Below are positions 18,094 through 26,248 of a stretch of 64,000 nt of DNA, piece by piece. The stretch's first letter is position 1. The number at the start of each line of letters is the position of its first letter. The notes below the pieces were generated by a model. It was not told the DNA's origin, ran no database searches, and was given only the letters and a program-made list of their open reading frames with translations. The DNA comes from Nocardioides allogilvus. Lineage in GTDB: Bacteria; Actinomycetota; Actinomycetes; Propionibacteriales; Nocardioidaceae. Made by a program: the position numbers and the translations under genes. The stretch is taken from positions 1 through 64,000 of the forward strand of contig NZ_PZYX01000010.1 of assembly GCF_003047285.1 (NCBI RefSeq), read 5' to 3'.

Positions 18094-18471
18094 ATGAAGA
18101 ACCTTCTCCCGACTGCCCTGCTCGGCGTCGCCGGCGCCACGGCGATCGGCCTGGTCGCCATGCAGGCCCCGGCCGTCAACGCCGACGAGGCCTTGAAGCG
18201 CGAGGACGGTGCCGTCGAGCTGGTGCTGGTCGCCGACGACGATGACGACGACACCGCCGACGGCGACACGGACGGCGGCGACGACACGCGCTCGCGGAGC
18301 CGTGAGACCAACGACAACACCAACAGCCGCTTCAGCGCGGTCAGCCGCGACCGCGACCTCAGCCGCGGCGACCTGACCCGCGACTGGACCACCGATGGTG
18401 CGGGCGACAAGAAGCGCGACTGGTCGGCGAACAGCACCAACGACCGCAGCCGCAACGACACGCGTCGTTGA
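18094..18471 (+). CDS. exported Asp-rich low-complexity protein
   Basis: A 125-residue protein with a signal peptide (MKNLLPTALLGVAGATAIGL, cleavage probably near AVNADE). A run of six aspartates is followed by Asp/Arg/Ser/Thr/Asn-rich sequence (SRDRDLSRGDLTRD) to the end. No globular domain is apparent; it is probably disordered and extracytoplasmic, possibly calcium or cation binding. ATG at 18094 with GAGAGGA upstream. The downstream kinase gene starts immediately after, indicating an operon. Confidence 0.7.
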   Translation: MKNLLPTALLGVAGATAIGLVAMQAPAVNADEALKREDGAVELVLVADDDDDDTADGDTDGGDDTRSRSRETNDNTNSRFSAVSRDRDLSRGDLTRDWTTDGAGDKKRDWSANSTNDRSRNDTRR

Positions 18472-18476
18472 GCGTC

Positions 18477-19370
18477 ATGACGGAGCTCGCCGAGGCCGTC
18501 GGGTCGAGCTGGCGGCTCGCCGACGGGGACGCGATCACCCCCGAGCTGACGGCTGTCCGCAAGCTCGGGGGCGGAGCGGCCTACGAAGCGTGGCTCGCCT
18601 TCGACGAGGTGACCTACTCACCGGTCGTGGTCAAGCTGCTGCGCCCTGACCAGCTGGACAGCGCCTCCTCCCGTCGCGGGCTGCGTCGGGAGGTGGCGGC
18701 ACTGGCCGCGGTCAACCACCCCGTCGTGGTGCGCGGTCTTCGCCACGACCTCGACGGACCCCGTCCGCACGTCGTCCTCGAGCACATCGACGGGCCACGC
18801 CTGTCCTCACTCGTACGCCGCTACGGGCCGCTGCAGGAGCAGCAGTACCTCCCGCTGGCGATCGACGTGGCCGCGGCCCTGCACTACCTGGGCCGCATCG
18901 GCTGGACCCACCTCGACATCAAGCCGAGCAACATCATCATGGGCGCTCCTGCTCGCCTGATCGACCTGTCGGTCGCCCGACCCCTGCAGGACGCGCGGGA
19001 GCTTCGGCACCTGATCGGGACCGACGCCTACATGGCGCCCGAGCAGTGCGACCCCGGCACGGTGCGACCCTGCGGCGCCAGTGACGTGTGGGGCCTGGGA
19101 GCGACCCTGTTCGAGGCCGTGGCCGGCCGTCGCGCGTTCGCCGACCCGCAGCCGCGGGCGGAGGCCCTGGAGGAGCGGTTCCCGCAGCTCGGGACGGAGC
19201 CCGGGGCGCTGCCGGACGGCGTGCCACGCGAGGTCGTGTCGGTGATCGGGGCCATGCTCGCGCGCGACCCGGAGGCCCGCCCAGCGCCGTACGAGATCGT
19301 CGACGCCCTGGCGCCGGTGCTGGCGCGGCTGCCGCGCGGCAACCTCGCCGGCTTCAAGGTCCGTCGCTGA
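18477..19370 (+). CDS. serine/threonine protein kinase, soluble, kinase domain only
   Basis: A 297-residue Hanks-type kinase. The glycine-rich loop (LGGGAAYEAW), ATP lysine Lys53, helix-C Glu72, catalytic loop HLDIKPSN (Asp147, Lys149, Asn152), metal Asp163 in DLS (replacing DFG) and an APE motif in YMAPEQC are all there, so it should be active. Unlike PknA/B-type kinases it lacks a transmembrane segment and a sensor domain. An upstream in-frame TTG at 18468 would overlap the preceding stop; ATG at 18477 is preferred. It is convergent, with no gap, to a two-component response regulator. Confidence 0.88.
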   Translation: MTELAEAVGSSWRLADGDAITPELTAVRKLGGGAAYEAWLAFDEVTYSPVVVKLLRPDQLDSASSRRGLRREVAALAAVNHPVVVRGLRHDLDGPRPHVVLEHIDGPRLSSLVRRYGPLQEQQYLPLAIDVAAALHYLGRIGWTHLDIKPSNIIMGAPARLIDLSVARPLQDARELRHLIGTDAYMAPEQCDPGTVRPCGASDVWGLGATLFEAVAGRRAFADPQPRAEALEERFPQLGTEPGALPDGVPREVVSVIGAMLARDPEARPAPYEIVDALAPVLARLPRGNLAGFKVRR

Positions 19371-20045
19371 TCAGGACGGCTTGAACCGGTAGCCCACCCC
19401 GCGCACGGTCTCGACGGCGTCGCTGCCGACCTTCTTGCGCAGGTAGCCGACGTAGACGTCGACGACGTTGGAGCCCGGGTCGAAGTCATAGCCCCAGACG
19501 TGGTCGAGCAGCTGTTCGCGGGTCAGCACCTGGCCGGGGTTGAGCATGAAGATCTCGGCCAGGGCGAACTCGCGGGCCGACAGGTCGAGCACCTCCCCGT
19601 GCACCGACACCCGACGGGTCCGCCGGTCGAGCACGACGCCGGCCACCTGGAGGATCTCCTCGTGCGGGCGGGCCTCGGTGTTGTCGGCGGTGCGCAGCCG
19701 CAGTCGAACCCGGGCCATCAGCTCGGCGAAGCGGAAGGGCTTGGCCATGTAGTCGTCGGCGCCGCTGTCGAGCGCGGTGACCGTGTCGGTGACGGAGTCG
19801 CGCGCGGTCAGGATGATCACCGGCATCCGGCTGCCCTGGGAGCGCAGCCGGTCGAGCACCTCGAAGCCGTCGAGGTCGGGGAGCCCGATGTCGAGCACCA
19901 TCAGGTCGTAGCGGCCGGACAGCGCCTCGTCGAGCCCCGCAGGACCGTCGCCGACCACCGTCGGCTGGTGTCCCTCGGACCGGAGGCCCTTGGCGACGAA
20001 CGACGCGATGCGCTGCTCGTCCTCGACGATCAGGATCTGGGCCAT
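19371..20045 (-). CDS. OmpR/PhoB-family response regulator
   Basis: A 224-residue regulator: receiver domain (about residues 3-115) with acidic pocket VEDE, phospho-acceptor Asp in VLDIGLPD, Thr in ILTARD and Lys in AKPF, then a winged-helix DNA-binding domain ending GVGYRFKPS. Its start overlaps the end of the sensor kinase gene by 16 bp, so it is the cognate partner. The signal is unknown; neighbouring Asp-rich exported proteins suggest an envelope or cation theme (inference). Confidence 0.93.
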   Translation of the reverse strand: MAQILIVEDEQRIASFVAKGLRSEGHQPTVVGDGPAGLDEALSGRYDLMVLDIGLPDLDGFEVLDRLRSQGSRMPVIILTARDSVTDTVTALDSGADDYMAKPFRFAELMARVRLRLRTADNTEARPHEEILQVAGVVLDRRTRRVSVHGEVLDLSAREFALAEIFMLNPGQVLTREQLLDHVWGYDFDPGSNVVDVYVGYLRKKVGSDAVETVRGVGYRFKPS

Positions 20046-21538
20046 GGCGTGACCTCCTCGGTCGGCAGGGTGATCTCGAACCGGGCGCCCGTGGGCCGAT
20101 CCCCGGGCGAGGTGTCGGCGAGCGACACCGTGCCCTGGTGGGCCTCCGCGATCGCGCGGACGATGGAGAGCCCGAGGCCGAAGCCCTCGTCGCCGGGACG
20201 GACCTGGCCGCGTCCGAAGCGCTCGAAGATCCGCTCGCGGATCTCCTCGGGAACGGACGGGCCGGTGTCGCGCACCCAGATGGTCGCCGTGGTGTCGGTG
20301 AGCGCGGACCCGATGGCGACGGTGTCGCCCGGGTCGGTGTGCTTGACGGCGTTGTCGGTGAGCTGGAGCACCGCTTGGGTGATGCGCTGCTCGTCGACCA
20401 CGACGCTGCCGTCGGCAGCCGCGTCGAGCACCCACTCGCGGTCGCCCAGGACGCGTGCCTTGGCGAGGAGGTCGGTGGTGAGCTGGCCGAGGTCGACGGG
20501 CGCCGTGGTGAGGAAGTCGGGTCGTCGGGTCTTGGCCAGGACGATCAGGTCGCCCACGAGCCGCGACATCCGGTCGACCTCGTCGAGCAGCAGGTCGCGT
20601 GTCTCTGCGACCTCCTGCGGGTCGCCGAGGTCGAGGAGCTCGAGGTGGCCGCGCATCACCGTCAAGGGCGTCTTCAGCTCATGGCCGGCGTCGTCGAGGA
20701 ACCGGCGCTGGTCGGTGAACCCGGCATCGAGCCGTTCCAGCATGAGGTTGATCGTCCGGGTCAGGGCCGTGATGTCGTCGTTTCCCTGCTCCGGGATCCG
20801 CCGCGACAGGTCGGTGGTGGTGATGTCGCGCGCGGTCTCCTCCAGGGTGCGCAGGGGAGCGAGCAAGCGGCCCGACTGGAGTCCGGCGATGGCGGTGATC
20901 AGCCCCAGCGACATCAACGCGACCAGCGTGTAGGTGCGCAGGGTCCGGTCGAGCTCGGTGTGCTCGTCGGCGAGGAAGTTGACGAGCACCAGGGCGCCGT
21001 CGCCCCCGGCGTTGCTGACCGGGACCAGCGTCACCCACACCTCCCCGAACCGCTCGGAGTCGATGACGCTGGTGCCGCCGTCGCGCGACGTCCGGTCGAC
21101 CGCGGCCTGGTAGGCCGGCTCGTCGAGGATCTCCTGGCCGTACCGGTTCTTGGTACGCAGCGGCTTGGTGCCCTCCACGTAGCCCACCAGCATCTCGTCG
21201 TCGTCGGGCACGTTGCGGGTCAGGAAGACGTGCAGCAACCGCCCGACGTCGTCGAAGCGCTCACCGGTGCGGGGGTCGATGCGCAGCTCGCGGAACTCCG
21301 CGATCTCCTGGTCGATCTGGTCGTTCACCGCACGCTCGATGCGTGACGACTCGAGCGTGTGCACCAGCAGCCCCGCACCCGACATCGCGAGGGCGGTGAG
21401 CAACGCGATGACGACGGTGATGCGGGTGCGGACCGAGACCTGCGCGAGCCGGCGCCCGCGATCAGTCGTCCCGGTCGTCAGCGTCGTCTCCGCCCCTCGA
21501 GTCGTCTCCGCCCCTCGAGTCGTCATCGCCCCCATCAT
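20030..21538 (-). CDS. sensor histidine kinase, membrane-bound
   Basis: A protein of about 500 residues: Thr/Arg-rich N-terminal tail, membrane span near residues 40-60, an extracytoplasmic loop of about 130 residues, a second span, HAMP, HisKA with DAGHELKTPLTV, and a HATPase domain (DNAVKHTD, RDTGPS, GFGLGLSI). It phosphorylates the coupled OmpR-type regulator. The exact start is uncertain: ATGs at 21538, 21535 and 21526 all lie within the preceding small gene, giving a 65-77 nt out-of-frame overlap. The odd N-terminus is encoded by an 18-bp tandem repeat. Confidence 0.88.
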   Translation of the reverse strand: MMGAMTTRGAETTRGAETTLTTGTTDRGRRLAQVSVRTRITVVIALLTALAMSGAGLLVHTLESSRIERAVNDQIDQEIAEFRELRIDPRTGERFDDVGRLLHVFLTRNVPDDDEMLVGYVEGTKPLRTKNRYGQEILDEPAYQAAVDRTSRDGGTSVIDSERFGEVWVTLVPVSNAGGDGALVLVNFLADEHTELDRTLRTYTLVALMSLGLITAIAGLQSGRLLAPLRTLEETARDITTTDLSRRIPEQGNDDITALTRTINLMLERLDAGFTDQRRFLDDAGHELKTPLTVMRGHLELLDLGDPQEVAETRDLLLDEVDRMSRLVGDLIVLAKTRRPDFLTTAPVDLGQLTTDLLAKARVLGDREWVLDAAADGSVVVDEQRITQAVLQLTDNAVKHTDPGDTVAIGSALTDTTATIWVRDTGPSVPEEIRERIFERFGRGQVRPGDEGFGLGLSIVRAIAEAHQGTVSLADTSPGDRPTGARFEITLPTEEVTPWPRS

Positions 21539-21839
21539 CGCCGCTGCCGTCGTCCGCGTCGTCTGCGTCGTCCACGGCGGTCGGCTGCGGGGTGACCACG
21601 CGGGCGGTGGCGGGCGGCGGGCTCGTCGGCGCGGGTGACTCCGAGCCCGGTGCGGTCGGTCCGGGGGTACGGCGCGGCCGCCTGCTCGCAGGGGCCGTGG
21701 GGGAGGGCGGGTCGTGGATGATGACCGGCCCGCGGTCGGCGGGCTCGCCCGCGCCCGAGGAGGAGAGCGACACGGCGACGTACGCCGTCATCGGCACGAC
21801 GAGCGCCAGGGCGATCAGCGCCTTCAGCCACGGGGTCAT
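21462..21839 (-). CDS. membrane-anchored Pro-rich/Asp-rich small protein
   Basis: A 125-residue protein with an N-terminal hydrophobic segment (ALIALALVVPMTAYVAVSL) serving as signal anchor or signal peptide, then a Pro/Thr/Ala-rich linker and an acidic Asp/Gly tail with two copies of GGDDSR. Probably extracytoplasmic and disordered. It is first gene of the operon with the sensor kinase and regulator, and overlaps the kinase start. It parallels the Asp-rich exported protein at 18.1 kb. A ligand-binding or accessory sensing role is inference. Confidence 0.65.
   Translation of the reverse strand: MTPWLKALIALALVVPMTAYVAVSLSSSGAGEPADRGPVIIHDPPSPTAPASRRPRRTPGPTAPGSESPAPTSPPPATARVVTPQPTAVDDADDADDGSGDDGGDDDSRGGDDSRGGDDADDRDD
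21483..21524. repeat. 18-bp tandem repeat inside overlapping reading frames
   Basis: Two full copies and a partial third copy of an 18-bp unit (GTCGTCTCCGCCCCTCGA on the plus strand) occur in tandem. On the minus strand the unit reads GGDDSR in the small Asp-rich gene and AETTRG in the kinase frame, so one expansion lengthened two proteins. Confidence 0.85.
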
Positions 21840-21935
21840 GCCGCGATGATGCACCGGCAGCGTGGCGACGAGGTGAGAAGAGGATGAGAACTCTCTCATC
21901 GAAGGGGGCGGACGAGTGGTGCTGCGTGTCACAGT

Positions 21936-23474
21936 ATGCGCATGTTCGTGCCATTCTCCGTGACCGATTTCCTCGACCGCGCCCGCGTCGTCTACGCCGA
22001 TCGAGTGGGGGTGATCGACGAACCCGACCAGCCTGCATCGCCGCTCGGCGACCTGACCTACGGCCAGGTGGCGGCGCTCGCTCGCCGCCAGGCGGCCAGG
22101 CTCGACGAGCTCGGCATCGCGGTCGGCGACCGCGTGGCCGTCGTCTCCCACAACAGCGCCCGCCTGCTGACGTCGTTCTTCGGGGTCTCCGGCTCCGGTC
22201 GCGTGCTGGTGCCGATCAACTTCCGCCTGCGCCCCGACGAGGTGTCCTACATCGTCGAGCACTCCGGGGCGCGGGTCCTGTACGTCGACCCCGAGCTCGA
22301 CGAGGCCCTCGCGGGCGTCACCGCGGAGCACCGCTTCGTGCTCGGCGACGACGAGGCGCTCTACGCCGCCGAGGGCGTGGAGCCGCGCGAGTGGGAGCCT
22401 GACGAGTCGGCCACGGCCTGCATCAACTACACGTCCGGGACCACGGCACGGCCCAAGGGCGTGCAGATCACCCACCGCAACATCTGGACCAACGCGGTCA
22501 CGTTCGGCATGCACGCCGGCGTCACCGATCGTGACGTCTACCTGCACACGCTGCCGATGTTCCACGCCAACGGCTGGGGGATGCCCTTCGCCATGACCGG
22601 GCTCGGTGTCCCGCAGGTGGTCATCCGCAAGATCGACGGAGCCGAGATCCTGCGCCGGGTCGAGAAGCACGGCGTCACGGTCATGTGCGCGGCCCCTGCC
22701 GTGGTCGCGGCCGTCCTCGAGGCGGCCGCCGACTGGGACGGCGAGATCCCCGGCCGCGACAAGGTGCGGATCATCGTGGCCGGTGCGCCGCCCCCGACGA
22801 AGACGATCGTGCGGGTGGAGGAGGAGCTCGGCTGGGAGTTCATCCAGATCTACGGCCTCACCGAGACCTCGCCACTGCTCACGATCAACCGCTCGCGCGC
22901 CGAATGGGACGACCTCGCGCCCGAGGAGCGGGCGAGCAGGCTCGTGCGCGCCGGCGCCCCGGCCATCGGCGTACGCCTCGCGACCGATGCGGAGGGCGAG
23001 GTGCTCGCGCGATCCAACGTGGTGCTCGAGGGCTACTGGGAGCAGCCCGAGGAGTCCGCGAAGGCGTTGGCCGACGGCTGGTTCCACACCGGCGACGGCG
23101 GCGTGATCGGCGACGACGGCTATCTCACGATCAGCGACCGGAAGAAGGACGTGATCATCACCGGTGGTGAGAACGTCTCCTCGATCGAGGTCGAGGACGT
23201 GCTGTTCTCCCACCCGGCCGTGGCCGAGGTGGCGGTGATCGGCGTCCCCAGCGAGAAGTGGGGCGAGACGATCAAGGCGCTCGTCGTGCTGGGGCCGGGG
23301 GAGCAGGCCGACGAGGCCGAGCTGATCGCGTGGTGCAAGGACAAGGCGGCGGGCTACAAGGCGCCGACCTCGATCGAGTTCCGCGACGAGCTGGCGCGTA
23401 CGGCGACCGGCAAGCTGCAGAAGTTCAAGCTGCGCCAGCCCTACTGGGACGGGCAGGACCGCCAGGTCAACTGA
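21936..23474 (+). CDS. acyl-CoA ligase (AMP-binding enzyme)
   Basis: A 512-residue ANL-superfamily ligase, related to medium/long-chain fatty-acyl-CoA synthetases. Motifs: YTSGTTARPKGV, YGLTETSPLLT, the hinge SDRKKDVIITGGENV and the C-terminal ATGKLQKFKL lysine. The substrate-pocket segment PMFHANGWGMPF is typical of AlkK/FadD-like enzymes. Start is ATG at 21936 or 21942. Divergent from the two-component operon. It shares no obvious operon with the fadD at 15.7 kb. Confidence 0.92.
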   Translation: MRMFVPFSVTDFLDRARVVYADRVGVIDEPDQPASPLGDLTYGQVAALARRQAARLDELGIAVGDRVAVVSHNSARLLTSFFGVSGSGRVLVPINFRLRPDEVSYIVEHSGARVLYVDPELDEALAGVTAEHRFVLGDDEALYAAEGVEPREWEPDESATACINYTSGTTARPKGVQITHRNIWTNAVTFGMHAGVTDRDVYLHTLPMFHANGWGMPFAMTGLGVPQVVIRKIDGAEILRRVEKHGVTVMCAAPAVVAAVLEAAADWDGEIPGRDKVRIIVAGAPPPTKTIVRVEEELGWEFIQIYGLTETSPLLTINRSRAEWDDLAPEERASRLVRAGAPAIGVRLATDAEGEVLARSNVVLEGYWEQPEESAKALADGWFHTGDGGVIGDDGYLTISDRKKDVIITGGENVSSIEVEDVLFSHPAVAEVAVIGVPSEKWGETIKALVVLGPGEQADEAELIAWCKDKAAGYKAPTSIEFRDELARTATGKLQKFKLRQPYWDGQDRQVN

Positions 23475-23496
23475 GGTGGCTGGCTAGATTGACGCC

Positions 23497-24627
23497 ATGC
23501 CACTCACCCCGCCCCGGCTCCGCGACGTCGTCGACCTGATCCACGGCTGGTACCCGCCGGCCACGGCCGACTCGTGGGACGCGGTCGGGCTGGTCGCGGG
23601 CGACCCCGCGGCCGAGGTCGCCAAGGTGATGTTCGCCGTCGACCCCACCCTGGAGGTCGCGCGGGAGGCGGTCGAGTGGGGTGCCGACCTGCTGGTCGTG
23701 CACCACCCGCTCTTCCTGAGCGGGGTGCACAGCGTCGCGGCGACCACGCCGAAGGGGCGCACCCTGCACACGCTGACGCAGGGCGGCTGCGCCCTGCTGA
23801 CGGCCCACACCAACGCCGACCAGGCGCTCGACGGGGTCTCCGAGGCGCTCGCCAGCGCGCTGGGCCTCAGCGACCTGACCCCGATCCGCCCGGCTCCCGG
23901 TGTCGCGTTGGACAAGGTCGTCACGTTCGTCCCGCACGAGCACGCCGAGTCGGTGCGAGCTGCCCTGGCCGCTGCCGGTGCCGGCACGCTCGGCGACTAC
24001 GACTCCTGCACCTTCTCCACACCGGGCGAGGGGCGCTTCCGCCCGCTCGACGGGGCGGCGCCGGTGATCGGTGAGGTCGGCTCCCTGGAGGTCGTGCCCG
24101 AGACGCGGGTGGAGTCGGTGCTGCCGCGCACCCACCGGGCCCGCGTCGTGCGCGCCCTCCTGGCGGCGCATCCCTACGAGGAGCCCGCCTTCGACGTCCT
24201 CGAGCTGGCCGACCCCCGCACCGCCGCCACCGGCACCGGCCGGATCGGCACGGTCCCCGAGATGTCGCTGCGCGACTTCGCCGCACAGGTCGCGGCTGCG
24301 CTGCCGGCCACCGCCCACGGGGTGCGGGTCGCGGGCGACCCCGACCGGGTCGTACGGCGGGTGGCGGTCTGCGGAGGCGCGGGGGACTTCCTCCTCGACG
24401 AGCTGTCCTCGGCCGACGTGGACGCCTACGTCACCAGCGACCTCAGGCACCACCGGGCCGGTGAGTTCCGCGAGCACGCGGGCCCGGCGCTGGTGGACGT
24501 CGCGCACTGGGCGGCCGAGTCGACGTGGCTGCCGGTGGTGGAGAGGAAGCTCCGCGCCGCGATGGGCGATACGGTGGGCACTCGCGTCAGCGCCCTGTCC
24601 ACCGATCCGTGGCAGTTCCGCGTCTGA
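23497..24627 (+). CDS. Nif3-like dinuclear metal centre protein
   Basis: A 376-residue Nif3/YqfO-family protein, toroidal hexamer with a dinuclear metal site by family knowledge. Metal-binding segments VVHHPLFLSG and TAHTNAD are visible, as is the inserted PII-like middle domain (about 125-230) that separates the two halves in the long form. The ATG has TAGATT 6 nt upstream, suggesting leaderless transcription. Exact function is unknown; a GTP-cyclohydrolase-I-related role has been proposed. It is followed by the zinc-ribbon gene as in many actinobacteria. Confidence 0.92.
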   Translation: MPLTPPRLRDVVDLIHGWYPPATADSWDAVGLVAGDPAAEVAKVMFAVDPTLEVAREAVEWGADLLVVHHPLFLSGVHSVAATTPKGRTLHTLTQGGCALLTAHTNADQALDGVSEALASALGLSDLTPIRPAPGVALDKVVTFVPHEHAESVRAALAAAGAGTLGDYDSCTFSTPGEGRFRPLDGAAPVIGEVGSLEVVPETRVESVLPRTHRARVVRALLAAHPYEEPAFDVLELADPRTAATGTGRIGTVPEMSLRDFAAQVAAALPATAHGVRVAGDPDRVVRRVAVCGGAGDFLLDELSSADVDAYVTSDLRHHRAGEFREHAGPALVDVAHWAAESTWLPVVERKLRAAMGDTVGTRVSALSTDPWQFRV

Positions 24628-24669
24628 GCACCCCCATCTGAAGAAGTCCGACCCGAGGAGTCCCCCGTC

Positions 24670-25413
24670 TTGAAGGCCGACCCGTCCGCGCAGCAGCAGC
24701 TCCTCGCCGTACAGGAGCTGGACTCGCGTGCCGACCAGCTCCGTCACCAGCGGGCGAACCTGCCCGAGATCGTCCGCATCACCGAGCTGGAGACCGGCCG
24801 TGGTGACGTCGACGACCGCCTGCGCGACGCGCGCATCGTCGTCGACGACCTCACGGTGGAGCAGAAGAAGGCCGACGCCGACGTCGAGCAGGTCAAGACG
24901 CGGCGCACCCGCGACCGCGACCGCATGGACCAGGGGCTGATCACCAACCCCAAGGACCTGGAGCGGATGCAGCACGAGCTGGAGTCGCTCGAGCGGCGGA
25001 TCAACTCGCTGGAGGACTCCGAGCTGGAGATCATGGAGCGGCTCGAGGAGGCGCAGCGCACGGCTGACACCCTCGCCGCGCAGCTGGCCGAGACCGACAG
25101 CCAGATCGCCGAGCTGAAGGTCGCCCGCGACGCCCGGTGGGTCGAGATCGACGCGTCGCTCGCGGAGTGCGAGACGGCTCGCGCAGCGACGGTCGAGGGC
25201 CTGCCCGAGGACCTGCTGGCGCTCTACGAACGACTGCGCGCCCAGAAGGGTGGCGTCGGCGCGGCTGCGCTGCGCGCGCGCCAGTGCGGCGGCTGCCAGC
25301 TCACGATCGACCCCGCCGAGCTCGGTGTGATCCGGGCGAAGGCGGCCGACGAGGTCGTGCGCTGCGAGGAGTGCACCCGGATCCTGGTCCGCACCTCTGA
25401 GTCCGGCATCTGA
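24670..25413 (+). CDS. C4-type zinc-ribbon coiled-coil protein
   Basis: A 247-residue protein: a long coiled coil (about residues 10-180, heptad-rich Leu/Glu/Arg) followed by a C-terminal zinc ribbon with CGGC and CEEC knuckles (QCGGCQLTI, VRCEECTRILV). Starts with TTG at 24670 behind GAGGAG. Such proteins almost always follow nif3-like genes, implying a shared pathway that remains undefined. DNA or RNA binding is plausible from the ribbon. Confidence 0.9.
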   Translation: MKADPSAQQQLLAVQELDSRADQLRHQRANLPEIVRITELETGRGDVDDRLRDARIVVDDLTVEQKKADADVEQVKTRRTRDRDRMDQGLITNPKDLERMQHELESLERRINSLEDSELEIMERLEEAQRTADTLAAQLAETDSQIAELKVARDARWVEIDASLAECETARAATVEGLPEDLLALYERLRAQKGGVGAAALRARQCGGCQLTIDPAELGVIRAKAADEVVRCEECTRILVRTSESGI

Positions 25414-25421
25414 CCCGAGGC

Positions 25422-26195
25422 TCAGACCTCGCGCACGACCACGTCGAGCTGGCTGCCACGCAGCGTCGGCTCGCCCAGCTCGACGTGCCAGCCCAGGTCG
25501 GCGATCGCGCTCGCGAGCGCCTTGGGGGTGCGCGGGTTGGCGCCGCTCTCCAGCAGGTCGTGGATGATCCGGCCCTTGGTGGCCTTGTTGAAGTGGCTGA
25601 CCACCTTGCGGGTCCCGGCGACCTCGTGGAGCACCCGCACGGTCGCCACCCGGATCGGGCTCGTGGTCGGAGGTCGCCAGAACGCGGCGTACATCGTGGA
25701 CCGCAGGTCCATCAGCAGGCCGGAGCCGACGGCGTCCTCGACGGCCGAGCCCAGCACGTCGCGCCACAGGCCGGCGACCGGGCCGAGGCCGGGGAGCGAG
25801 ACGTCGCCGGAGAGGCGGTAGGCCGGGATCCGGTCGCCGGGTCGGACCAGGCCGAAGACGGAGCTGGTGATCGCGACCCGGCTGGTGGCGCGTCGCTTCG
25901 CGGCGCTGGAGAGGGTGTCGAAGCCGAGTGCGTCGTAGAGGACGCCGGTGTAGACGGCGTCCGCGCGAGCGGTCGGGGCGGTGCGCACCCGCGCGTTCAG
26001 CGCGACGAGGTCGGCCTGGGTGCCGCCGAGCCCGAGCACCTCGGCTGCGTCCGGTCGCTCGGCCAGGTCGACCAGGGCGTCGAGGACCTGCTCGCGGGTG
26101 GCGGTGAGCGTGGGCGAGGAGAGGGTGCCCGTGTCGAGCGGGCGACCCCGGCGTGGAGCGGACTTGCCCTCGCTGGGCGGCAGCAGGATCAGCAC
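25422..26195 (-). CDS. yaaA: YaaA family peroxide-stress protein (UPF0246)
   Basis: A 257-residue protein with the YaaA signature start LILLPPSEGKS and conserved segments YTGVLYDALGF and VVSHFNKATKGRI. In E. coli YaaA lowers free iron during peroxide stress and has a DNA-binding-like fold. It lies convergent to the zinc-ribbon gene, with 8 nt between stops. No operon partner is present. Confidence 0.9.
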   Translation of the reverse strand: MLILLPPSEGKSAPRRGRPLDTGTLSSPTLTATREQVLDALVDLAERPDAAEVLGLGGTQADLVALNARVRTAPTARADAVYTGVLYDALGFDTLSSAAKRRATSRVAITSSVFGLVRPGDRIPAYRLSGDVSLPGLGPVAGLWRDVLGSAVEDAVGSGLLMDLRSTMYAAFWRPPTTSPIRVATVRVLHEVAGTRKVVSHFNKATKGRIIHDLLESGANPRTPKALASAIADLGWHVELGEPTLRGSQLDVVVREV

Positions 26196-26248
26196 GCGCG
26201 CAAGAGTAGGGGGCCGACCCGGCGACCGATGTGGCTAGGGTCTTGGGC

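Noticed and set aside
18477..19370. Ser/Thr kinase as a pseudokinase because DFG reads DLS
   Set aside because: The metal-binding Asp163 is retained, and Lys53, Glu72, Asp147 and Asn152 are all present, so activity is expected.
21462..21839. Asp-rich small frame as a spurious overlap of the sensor kinase
   Set aside because: It has a clear hydrophobic N-terminal segment, a Pro-rich linker and a sensible start, and most of it lies outside the kinase gene; kept with moderate confidence.
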